Assembly (NCBI RefSeq): GCF_048564905.1 | Contig: NC_133018.1 | Span: 3,720,001 to 3,784,000, forward strand | Length of the DNA stretch: 64,000 nucleotides | Direction of reading: 5' to 3' | Source of the DNA: Vicugna pacos | Lineage: Eukaryota; Chordata; Mammalia; Artiodactyla; Camelidae | Part shown: in pieces, positions 12,780 through 22,315 of the stretch | Position numbering within the stretch: position 1 is the first letter of the stretch | Layout of the letters: every line of letters begins with the position of its first letter | Program-made: the position numbers and the translations under genes | Notes under the pieces: model-generated | Database searches by the model: none | Told to the model about the DNA's origin: nothing | The model's input: only the letters and a program-made list of their open reading frames with translations

Positions 12780-12818
12780 AGGTTTCGGTCTCATTTCCCC
12801 GTTGTCTGTGTCACTGTG
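12780..12818 (-). promoter_or_regulatory. V2 recombination signal (23-RSS)
   Basis: Minus strand: heptamer CACAGTG (12812-12818) and an A-rich nonamer. The nonamer is CCGAAACCT with an exact 23-bp spacer, or ACCGAAACC if the spacer is 22 bp. The signal outlived the coding part of this pseudogene. Confidence 0.8.
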
Positions 12819-13303
12819 GATTACCTGAATTGGTCATCACTTTTATAGTTGACTCCACAGTATTAGTCATCCTCGTCCTTGGACTGGATGCTGGAGACGG
12901 TCAGGTAGCGGTCAGCCCCGGAGCTGGAGCCTGAGAAGCGACCGGGGAGCCCATCCCCCTTGGTGACTGTTCCATCACTGGTCACTTTCATTAGACACTA
13001 AGGAGTCTGCCCTGATCTCTGCCGAAACCACTGAATGTAGTGTGTGCTGTGCTCGCTGCTCAGGGTGCAGGGGAGCTTGACCCCGTTCCCAGGGAGGCAG
13101 AGGCAGACAGGGGCTGGGTCAGCACAGGGGCAGCACAGAGGCCTGTGAACAGAGAAGCAGGGATGAGGCTGACTGTGCTGGGACTGGACAGGTGACCCGC
13201 AGGACCCGGCTTAGAAGGAGGTGTTGGGAGGCCCCCGAGGACCCTGGGCCACTCTGACTGTGGAGAAAAGGAAGGGCACGGGGTAGGAGGGAGCCCAGGC
13301 CAT
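12819..13303 (-). pseudogene. IGLV4: V2: IGLV4-3-like lambda variable pseudogene
   Basis: Exon 1 (13258-13303) has an ATG and the opening MAWAPSYPVPF. The intron is about 115 nt and exon 2 is 12819-13142. The frame shows VLTQPLSASASLG, then TLSSEHSTHYIQW, SDGTVTKGDG and SGADRYLTVSS. This is closest by eye to human IGLV4-3, which also has SSEHST and SSGADRYLT. It is broken in several places. The splice donor has lost its first G (CACAG is followed by TCAGAG). A one-base deletion after SLG shifts the frame. A TAG follows RSGQTP in framework 2. A stop (TAA) replaces the first Tyr of the YYC motif, and another lies near the heptamer. This is the only IGLV4-type segment in the window. Confidence 0.88.
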
Positions 13304-13418
13304 GATGGGCAGGGACTGTGTGAGCTCTGCCCTGAGGATGCCCAGCTGAACGACCTCTCCAAGTTCCTGTTTTATCCTCTCCTCTCCCAACCACAGTTCG
13401 AGAAGAGAGGAGCATTGA

Positions 13419-13426
13419 ATTCAAAT
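13419..13426 (-). promoter_or_regulatory. V2 degenerate octamer
   Basis: The minus strand reads ATTTGAAT, one base off ATTTGCAT, 116 bp upstream of the leader ATG. A TATA-like GATAAAAC lies between them. It is probably the decayed V2 promoter. Confidence 0.55.
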
Positions 13427-13429
13427 GTA

Positions 13430-16400
13430 TTCCCTACTCCCTGTCCTGTGGCTCTGCTCTTGTCTCAGCCCTGAGCCCAGGGACCTCTCTTTGGTAATTC
13501 CATGGGGTTGGAAGTGCCAAGTCAGGGTTTCAGAGGGAGGTTATTCTCCCCAAGAGAATGGTCTTCAAGGAAACATCAGTCATGCCCCTTGCACTGGACC
13601 TTGCCCAGGGGACTTGGACCTCTTACGGTCCCCAAAGCAGGACCTACAGTGCCTCCAATGCTTCCAGGATGGATCCCATCGTATGCGTGTATCTAGTTCA
13701 GCAGAATGACTGCTCTGGAGCTGCCAATACATGCCAGACCCTTGGTGAGTTTTCCTGCACGACCTCACCTGGCATCATAATAACTCAACAGCGCCCTCTG
13801 CTTAAGGCATACCCCTCTCCAGTCTAATCAGGAGGAACCTTCATTGGGAGGTTCAACCATGTTCCCAGGTTCCACCCGATAGTGATGAGTGGGTCAAGAT
13901 TTCACACAGGGGCTGACTTCAGAGCCGGACCTTTCATTACCCTCCTTGCCCCACCCCCCCAAACTTCCTACCTCCCCCATCACAGGCCCCTGAGCCCTTC
14001 CTGTCCCAACCCTCTCTTCTGTATCCTACATCAATAAAATATTCCTTATGGTCCACTTTGGCTTCTAGATCTCTGCACACACTGTAACTTGTCGTGTGGT
14101 TTTTGGAAGCCAACTTGCCCCTGAGAGGGATGCTTGTAGCAATATTTGTTTAAAAATGTACACACTATTGTTACTCATTGTGCACTATAATAAAGCTGCG
14201 CTTGATGGCTCAGCTTGATCTGTCAGATTGCATTTATTATCTTATCTTACAGAAGGAAGCCTTCTGGACACATAAATCCATTCATTTCTGGGTGGCCTCA
14301 GTGACACTGTCTTGGGTGGAAAGTGGAGCAGCAGTTTCTCCCCAATGAGGCCTTTGTGTTTGGGACCCTCTGTTGCCTCCTGGTGGTGGGGAGCATACGC
14401 TGCCGGCAGAGTTACCCCAAGGAAACCTCAACCAGCTCACCTGGTCTGTCCAATATGGTGGCCACAATCATGGTGACTGCTGATCATGCAGTGTGGGTGG
14501 ACCCAGTAGAGAGGCTGTAGATCTGGAATACCCAGCAGGTGCCAAAGATTTAGGACAGTGTAGTGTAAAATGTTTCAATATTTGTACATTTAATTCATAT
14601 TGAAATAATATTTTCGACAAATAGAGTTAAGGCAAATCTACCATGGAAACTAATTGCATCTATATCTCTTAATTTTTCTTAAAGAGTCTATTGCAAAAAA
14701 TTTTAAATGACAGATGGGCTTCAAATTTTGTTTCTATTGAACAGGGCAGCACCGCAAAGTCACGATATCAGTCACTTGTGTTTCAAATAGGATAGAGGAC
14801 TTTCCTGCACATTAGAAAAGGTCATGTCTTAGCTGAAAGCACAGTGGGAGGCCACAGGAAGGTGCTGAAGACCAGGGGTTCTGGGCTGGAGAGAACTTCG
14901 TGTGCTGCCGGGTTGCCACATTCTTATTCTGACTTGGACCAAGCTGCTCAGCCCTTCACGCCTCAGTTTCCCCATCCGTGACCTGGGTTGTCAGGGGAGT
15001 GTTTTCTCACAGATTATTTGTGATTCAACAAGATAATAAATAGAAAGAACTTTGTTGGTGCTTAACAAGTATTAAGCACTCACGACTGTTCATTCCTCTT
15101 ATTACTGTTAACATCCTTATTCCTTATCCGGATACTTACTACACAGCACAGGCGTTGGAACAGGAGTAGGAACGTGACAAAGGAACAAAGTTTTGCGGTT
15201 GTGACATTTGACACTGACAAAAATTTCTGGCCACCCCAAAGTGCACACAGGTATGTGGGACCCCTCACACTCACCAGCTGAAGTCCTAAACGGCAGTGCC
15301 TGAGAGTGGGACCTTATTCAAAACTGGAGCCAGTTCAGATGTAATTAGTTAAGCTGGGTTCATGCTGGAGTGAGCTGAGCCCCCACCCCAATTCCGTGTG
15401 CCCAGTCGCCTCAGGAGCTCAGGTCTCTGTCCCCGCGGAAACTCTCAGCCCCTCCTGCTGGCCTCCTAGGTCTTTCTCAGTCCAGCTGATTCTTTGAATT
15501 TGCCTTTCCTGACCGCAGCAACCGAGTTTCAGTCAGAGATTCCAGAGCTTTGAATGATGTGGGAAGCAGGTTAACAATAGACTTTCTCTCAGGCTGCATG
15601 AGTGGTGTGTTAGAGACGGGGTGATGTCCCTGGTCATTTTTGGGGTCATACTTTCTCTGTGTTTGGATTTGAAGAGTTTAGGTTTGGTTGCTATGTCATC
15701 AAGTTCACTCATCTTTTCTTTTGCAACGTCTAAGTGCTGTCAGTCTGACCCTGTGCATTTTGATCTTAGTTGCTGTGGGTTTCATTTGTAGAAGTTCAAT
15801 TTGCATTATTTTTCAATATTTCATGTCTCCACTTACCAGGTTCAATCTTTCCTCAACCTCAAGAAAAAATTGGAATAAAATTATGAACGTTGCTTTTGTC
15901 TGCTTGTCTGTCTGGGCAATTCCAGGTCAAGCTTCGATTAATTAGTTATTCAAGTTATTATGGCTCTTGTTCTCCTGATTCTTTATAGGATATTTTTGGT
16001 AGGATTCACGTCTTGTGAATTTTCCTTGCTGGGTACAGGTTATTTTTTATTTCTCCGTGTATGTTTGATTTTTCTTTTTTTTTCAGTTGTTTCAGTAAAG
16101 TGACTTGGAGACACTCAAATCCTTTCTTCACCTGCTTTTACATTTTCTTAAGTGGAACCAGGATGGCCTTTCATATGGGGCTGATTACCTCCACTAGTGG
16201 TGTGAGTTTTTCTGATTGGTCACCCTGAGGACTTAATTTGGAGCTTCCCTCTCTGACTGGGAAGCAGTCCACTTCTGATGTGTTTGTGATTCTGCGGAAC
16301 TTCCTCCAGCATCTTTGGTGGCTCCTTCCTCAACCTCAGGATGATTCCTCCCTCCTGAGATTTCATCAGAAGGTTAGGACTATTTGGACGCTGCAGAGTC

Positions 16401-16950
16401 CTCTCTGTGCAGATGTCCTCCCTGATACTCTTTCCTCTAGATGATCCATTTCTTTTTGGGATCCTTGGAAATTCACTCGGAAAAATGCATGCACGAGGTT
16501 GAATGAGATCTCTCTGGAAGAAAGCAAGGGAGGCCACTGGTCACAGCTGCATTGCGGTGATAGCTGAGGACTTGTGTGGGAGTGGCTGCATGTCATCCTG
16601 AACTGAGGCAAGGACTTGGAACCTTGTTGCCAGGCATCACTGCACCTGAGTCACACGCAGGGAAGGGGCAGGACCTTGGGGGAGCCCATCTCTACAACAA
16701 CGGCCCAACCTGGGGAGGGCATAGCTGTGAGCTGGCAGAGTCTCCAACACCAGTGGGTGGTGTGTCAACCCGAAGGAGAGACTCCACACTGACTGCTGCA
16801 CTAGTTTGATCTGCTCAGGGGCCTAGGTTGCCAAGGGAACCTAAAGCTTCAGGAGCTCAGATGAGCTGGGTGGTTCTGGGGATCAGTCCAGGAGAAGTCG
16901 GCGGGTGAGGTGCCAGTCACTGACACAAGGAAATCGAGGGTCCATTCCCA
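13430..16950. other. Intergenic, no gene recognised
   Basis: No V exon, RSS or leader was seen. A polyadenylation-like AATAAA occurs at about 14034-14039 after a C-rich stretch, and a second at about 14191-14196. Both could belong to old transposons but cannot be assigned. Around 15640-16120 the sequence is T-rich and resembles the reverse strand of an old L1 5' region, listed separately. Confidence 0.5.
15640..16120 (-). repeat. Possible old LINE-1 5' region, antisense
   Basis: This is T-rich sequence with phrases such as 'ggtttcatttgtagaagttc' (about 15777) and 'ttgctgggtacaggttattt' (about 16024). They look like the complement of an old L1 5' or ORF1 region. The match is by general resemblance only. 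Confidence 0.3.
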
Positions 16951-17208
16951 GTGGGTCTGTGTCTCCCTCTATCTGTCCTCTCATTCAGGCCCACATTGCC
17001 CTACTCGTTCCACAGCCCAGACACCAGAACATCCTGGTCCAGCCACTCTAAGACAAGGTCTGATTCACCATGTGTAGAGCTGCCTGGAGGGAGGGCTGGG
17101 GGAGGGATTACGTCCTGGGAGCTCAGATCTATAGGGACCCAGCCAGACCCGTCACTGCTTTGTCCACAGACCTCCTGGGGCTGGAGGAGAGGGTGACAGA
17201 GATGGAGG

Positions 17209-17247
17209 GGTTTGTGTCCGACTTCCCCATCTGCCTGGGTTACTGTG
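17209..17247 (-). promoter_or_regulatory. V3 recombination signal (23-RSS, altered heptamer)
   Basis: Minus strand: heptamer CACAGTA (17241-17247, last base changed from G), 23-bp spacer, nonamer ACACAAACC (17209-17217). Confidence 0.9.
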
Positions 17248-18014
17248 TGCATTGGCATTGCTGTCATATGGCTGACAGTAATAGTCAGCTTCATCTTCGA
17301 CCTGGGCCCTGCTGATGTTCAGGGTGACCGTGTTGCCTGAGTGAGACCCAGAGAACCACTCAGGGATCCCTGAGTGCCCAGTGTTATCATCATAGATGAC
17401 CAGCACAGGGGCCTGGCCTGGCTTCTTTTTTTTTTTTAATTTTAAACAAAATTTTATTTTTTGTTATTTAATTTCTTAAAGAAGACTTTTTTTTAAAACA
17501 TTATTTATTCATTTATACACATTTTACAATGTTGTGTCAAATTCCAGTGTTCAGCACAATATTTCAGTCATTCATGGACATATACACACTCATTGTCATA
17601 TGTTTTTCTCTGTGAGTTATCATAACATTTTGTGTATATTTCCCTGTGCTATACAGTATAATGTTGTTTATCTATTCTACAATTTTGAAATCCCAGTCTT
17701 CTGCTGATACCAGTGAGCATAACTGCTTCCTCAGCTGCCTCCTTGGCAGGTGATCCTGGCTGTCTGTCCCAAGGACTCGGACACCACGGAGGGCTGAGTC
17801 AGTGCAGAAGAGACCACATAACCTGTAGGAGAGGAGAGGAGAGTGAGGGTGGGGGCCAGGGTGTCATTCCCTAGGACCATGCACCACACAGCATCCCCTG
17901 TGCTGAGCTGACATTCAGGGCCCGGCTGATGTCTGGGTACCCAGGGGTCTGAGTCCTGGGGGCAGCACCTGTACAGAGAGAGAGGAGGGACAGCAGGGGA
18001 GGGGTCCAGGCCAT
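17248..18014 (-). pseudogene. IGLV3: V3: IGLV3 pseudogene split by an L1 insertion
   Basis: The leader exon (17969-18014) is intact and reads MAWTPPLLSLLSLCT, with donor GTGCTG. The V exon runs from 17822 to 17248 but is interrupted at 17427-17697 by an L1 tail, inside framework 2 after WYQQK. The upstream part reads [10 protein letters not shown], Cys22 and CQGGS, and the downstream part runs from [10 protein letters not shown] to a CDR3 of QPYDSNANA. There is also a TGA codon right after CQGGS, where V10 has TTA (Leu). The octamer is perfect. V10 is the equivalent segment in the other copy of the unit; it lacks both the insertion and the stop. Confidence 0.95.
17427..17697 (-). mobile_element. 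LINE-1 3' tail inserted in the V3 exon
   Basis: This 271-bp insertion starts with a poly-T run on the plus strand (the L1 poly-A tail). It then follows the 3' end of the L1 at 44880-45335, including 'ttttacaatgttgtgtcaaa' and 'ccctgtgctatacagtataa'. It is flanked by a short direct repeat CTTCT (17422-17426 and 17698-17702), a small target-site duplication. It contains a single copy of the 3' UTR stretch that is doubled in the longer L1. It lies in the same orientation as V3. Confidence 0.93.
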
Positions 18015-18117
18015 GGTGTAGGTGCCCTGAGCTCTGCTCTGAGACCACGCAGCAAGGCAGGTCTCCTCAAGGTCCCTCTTATTCCCTCAGAGCTTTGGGG
18101 CAGGAGGGTTTGGGTTT

Positions 18118-18125
18118 ATGCAAAT
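18118..18125 (-). promoter_or_regulatory. V3 octamer promoter element
   Basis: A perfect ATTTGCAT on the minus strand, 104 bp upstream of the V3 leader ATG, with an AATAAGAG TATA-like element between them. Confidence 0.88.
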
Positions 18126-21100
18126 TTACCCCCTCCCTGGGGCTCCTCACTGAGAGGGGAGTCACCAGTCCTTCAGCCAGGGCAACTCACTCAGCCTCCT
18201 CCCTGGCTTCTTATGTCTGAAAATCAGACCTGGCCTCCTTGGGCCTTGATCTCAGTCCCCTTCCTGTCTCTGACCACATGACCACAGTCCCAACCATCCC
18301 GGCCTGTGGATTCTCCTGGGTTGGCTCAGTGGAGTTGTTAGCCTGGCTGGATCCTAGAGAGACAAGAGGGATTCACTGTGCCATGTCCCCTGTGTCCTGG
18401 GGGCACATGTGGATGTGAACCTCCAACGTGGTCCCTGTGCTGTCAGGGGATGGGGTGGTCAGTCCCGACTTCCTGCCAGGCCTGACCCTCAGACCCCGGT
18501 GGACCCCCAGAGCTGATTCCCTCTCAGGCTCCACCTGGGCGGCCCCAGCCTCAGTTCTGATGCCACTGTTGCCTCTGCTGCCCCCTGCTGGAGGAGGAGA
18601 GCCAGACCAGGAGCTCCCTTCCTGCAGGTCTCCCCGAAGATCTCTCACCTAACGGGGTGCGAAGTAGGGATTCCAGCCCTGCCTCTGGGCCAGCTGTGAC
18701 CCCGGCCCTGACCTGTCCAGCAGAGATGTCACCTACGGGGTGCAGGTGCGGTTCCCATAACGTTATGTTGGGGTGGAAATGCCCTTCCCGACCCTTTGGT
18801 TTTGTTATTAGAGTGGAGGGTGCGAGATGAACTGCAGCTTGTCTGCAAAGTGCCAGTGTCCATAGCAACATGTATGGTACCCTGGGGACCCTGGTCTCCT
18901 TGTGTTTAGGAACCAAGATGGATACTATCCCCACCCCAGAAGGGCATTTGTGTGATGCTGTTTCTTCTACTTGTGTTTATCTGTGCACAGATGTCATCCT
19001 CATCACCATCCTTGTCACCATCACCATCCTCATCCCTCTTCCTGTTGTTTTCATGTCATCTCCCCCCTCTCACAGCTCATGGGGAGTGAATTTCTAGCTC
19101 AGCATCATCTGCCTTTTTGAGGAGACAGGGAATCTCTGGCTTATTCCACTGGGAATCCACCTGGAAATCATACCGAAGGCTGAAGCCCTTTCTAGGATTC
19201 CTGAAGAAGGAGGACAGGGAACTCCAGGACCTCATGACTCACTGAGATCCTTGCCACTTATCTCTGTAGTTAATAATATATTTGGGGGCCTTTTTATAAT
19301 TTAGTTTGGAACAAAGCCTTAACAGCTGGTAAAGCAGAGGCCCAGAGAGCAGAAGTCCCCAGATAAACAGAAAGAAGTGAGGTGAGCCCAGGTTGGAGGC
19401 CAGGGGTCTGACCCTGGTCCTCTGTGTCTCAACTAGGGCACAGGAGCCATGAGGGCCAGGCTGCGTGAGAACACTGGGCCCCCAGCTCTCACTGCTGTCC
19501 CCACCACATCCTGGCTGGGGGAGGTCAGTGGGGCTGTGTCCCAGGGTAGAGCTGAGTATCTCTGTGGGTGGGAGGCTGGTTTGGCCATGCAGGGGCCTGG
19601 CCTGGATCCTGCTGGCTCTGCTGGGTGGGATTGGTTGGTCCTCACTGTCCTAAGTGGGTGGGAGTGACAGGTGTCTCACGGCCAATGTTACGGGGACAGA
19701 TGAAACTTCAGGTGTCTATAAAGCCTATGGGTTTACCAAATGCACATTAAGACCAGCTTTTTAAAAATAAACCTTTCTGTCATCTTTATTAGTGTTCTGA
19801 TTTCTTAGCATGACTGTAATTACTGTCTAGGGTTTTTCATGCAATTGTTAAGGGGCCCTGCAAGGAGTTCTTAAAATACTGAAACATTGTCCGACTGTGC
19901 ACAGTGAGCACACTCCTCTCTGTGGACTTTTTGCAGAAGATCTACTGCCTGGAGTTACAAGGACTGTGAGCTAATGAAGCTGGACCGGAGAGAACTGCTG
20001 ACCACGTGTGAGGGGGGAGCCTGAGGATCGTCTCCACTAACACTGTTAGTTAGCTGTGAAAAGACGTTCTAGGTTTCCTGGGAGATGTGGCGGCTGTGAA
20101 CTGGACACGTGGATGCTAGATCTGAAATACAAGAATATGGAGAGAGAGGGAGAGAGGCTGTACTGAGCACCAGTAACCCCCCAAGTTGTATCCAGGCGGA
20201 GGGTGAATGGTGATCACTGCACTTTTCCATCTTCTGTTTTGTTGGTCAAAGGACTTCAGAGTTGTTTCCTATACTGTATTTCAGACTGTGCCATTTAAAT
20301 AACTATAATAAAATATCCATGCATGCAATGTGCCACTAACCACCATGATGGTTCACTTCGTGTGTCCACTGCTGGGCAAGTAGGTCCCACTGGTACTCAT
20401 TTCGGTTGGTGTCGGGGTTGTTACATGAGAGCATTAGCCTTTGGACCTGGGGGCTCCGAGAAGGAGGCAGCACTTCCCATGTGGGTGGGCTGCATCCCAT
20501 CCGTGGGGGCCTGGCAAGAGCAAAGGGCAGAGGAGGCAGGACTCCCTCCTCCCTGGGGGTGGCTAAGACTTCACCCTCCTGCCCTTGATGAGAAGCACAT
20601 CAGCCTCCCTGGATCTCAGGCTTATTGCAGAATCACACACGGGCTCTCGGGGGTTCACCTGTGGACGGTGCCTCTTGGGACTTCTCAGCCTCCCTAACCT
20701 TGATGGCCAGTTCCTCCTAATCCATCTCTGTACCCTACTGGCTGTGTGTCTCTGGAGAAGCCTGCATAATGGGATCATTTTTGGCTTTACACTCAGTGCC
20801 GCTAAAGCAATTCACAGTGTTATGCAGCCGTCACCATCTGTACATGGAGCTTTCTCTCCCTAAACAGAAGTTCTGCACCCATCAGATGGTAGTTTTGGGG
20901 GCTCTGGACCCGGGTCCAACCAGAAGATGATGTGTCCAGGGGAAGGTCCGCAGGAGGAGTCCAGGTGGGGACCACACTGTTGTCTCAGTTTCTGTCACAT
21001 CTCACGAGAGGAGGGCCCTGGGGTCAGGGGCCGGGGCTCAGCCCTCTCCACACATTAGGCAGCCCCCAGGAGGTGGGGACTCTTGATCCAAGAAAGCACA

Positions 21101-21447
21101 GGACCTCGCCCCAGGCCTCATTCAGTGGGTTTTCCCTGGAGGAGAGGGATTCCCCCAGAACCCTGGCATCTCTCACAGCCCCCCTCTCCTGCAGACACGT
21201 GATGGCATCTGGGGCTACTGTCATATATCTTGACTCCTAACCCTTTCCTTTTCTGTCCAAACCTGATCTCAGCCTTTGAAGCCCAGAACAGCTACCTTCA
21301 CCCTTTTCATCAGGACAAGCCGAGGCCCTGAGCAACAGAGTCTCCAGCCCTGGGTGAGCAGGGCCAGGATCCGAGATGATGCCTGGTCCTGAGCCCTACA
21401 TCCCACTACTCAGAGGGGACTAGGGTGAGTGCCAGGCCAGGCAGGGG
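18126..21447. other. Intergenic between V3 and V4
   Basis: The sequence is collinear with 54897-58170. It includes a short CATCAC/CATCCT-type repeat at about 18988-19046, which is longer in the other copy (about 55745-55835). No coding gene was recognised. Confidence 0.65.
20330..20790. repeat. Possible old interspersed repeat, paired with 57145-57570
   Basis: It begins 'atgatggttcacttcgtgtg' and contains 'ctctggagaagcctgcataa'. This wording recalls an abundant old mammalian repeat whose family I cannot name with certainty. The same element sits in the same place in the other duplicated unit, so it predates the duplication. Confidence 0.35.
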
Positions 21448-21486
21448 TGTTTGAGCCCCATTTCCCCATGTGCTTGTGTCACTGTG
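21448..21486 (-). promoter_or_regulatory. V4 recombination signal (23-RSS, weak nonamer)
   Basis: Minus strand: heptamer CACAGTG (21480-21486), 23-bp spacer, and a poor nonamer GCTCAAACA (21448-21456). The equivalent V11 nonamer is ACACAAACC, so the decay is on this copy. Confidence 0.8.
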
Positions 21487-22211
21487 AGCATTAACACTGC
21501 TGTCATATGACTGACAGTAATAGTCAGACTCGTCCTCGGCCTGGGCCCCGCTGATGGTCAGGGTGGCCATGTTCCCCGAGTTGGAGCGTGAGTACTGGTC
21601 TGGGATCCCAAGGACCGTTCGCTATCTCTGTAGATGACCAGCACAGGGGCCTGGCCTGGCTTCTGCTGGTACCAGTAAGCATACTTATTTCCAATGCTGT
21701 TCCTGCCACAGGTGAGCTTGGCCATCTATCCCGGGTTCACCGACACTTAGGGTGACTGAGTCAGTTCGAAGGAGGCCACAGAGCCTGCAGGAGAGAAAGG
21801 ATCCCTGGGCTGAAGATGAAGGACCTTTTCCCAGGAGACCCGGGATCTGACCTGCATTGAGCCCCAGGGATTCCCTGGGACCCCAGCGGCCCCTCTCATC
21901 AGTCTCACCCCCAGTGACCTATGGGCTTGGCTGGTGGATGGAGCCCCTGAACAAATGAGAAGCCTGCCCCCTTCCTCTGGCAGGTGCAGCCCCTCAGGGC
22001 TCACACAGCTCTGAGCACAGTGTGGGATGTCATCCCCTCCAGCCCCTCGTCCTGCAGCAGGACCACCAGCCCCCTGCCCCCACTGGCAGTGCCCTTCTGA
22101 GCCTAGTCAGAGCCAGGCTTGTCCCCAGCCCTGGGCACGTGTGGATGTGATTCTGGGGGCAGCAACTGTCCAGTTAGCCAGCATGCTGTGGAGGAGGGGC
22201 ATCCAGGCCAT
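21487..22211 (-). pseudogene. IGLV3: V4: IGLV3-9-like lambda variable pseudogene
   Basis: Exon 1 (22166-22211) reads MAWMPLLHSMLANWT. The intron is 381 nt, much longer than the usual 115-150 nt of the other segments. Exon 2 is 21487-21784. The frame shows GSVASFELTQSP, Cys, [19 protein letters not shown] and [10 protein letters not shown]. It resembles human IGLV3-9, whose leader MAWTALLLSLLAHFTG is also similar. Several breaks are visible. The splice donor is TT instead of GT. A TAA follows LTQSP, and a TAG follows the next VNPG. A one-base deletion after RDSER shifts framework 3. None of these is shared with the duplicate V11. Confidence 0.92.
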
Positions 22212-22307
22212 GGTGGAGGTGCCCCAATTCTGTTCCCTGAGGGCGAGGCTGGGCAAGTGTCCCCCCAGGACTCTCTTGTCCCCTTGCTGGAGATAGAGCT
22301 GCTGGGT

Positions 22308-22315
22308 ATGCAAAC
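22308..22315 (-). promoter_or_regulatory. V4 octamer, one-base variant
   Basis: The minus strand reads GTTTGCAT instead of ATTTGCAT, 97 bp upstream of the leader ATG. V11 has the same variant, so the change predates the duplication. Confidence 0.75.

Noticed and set aside
14034-14196. Two AATAAA sites as possible gene ends
   Set aside because: There is no upstream coding sequence; they are probably within old, unassigned transposon sequence.
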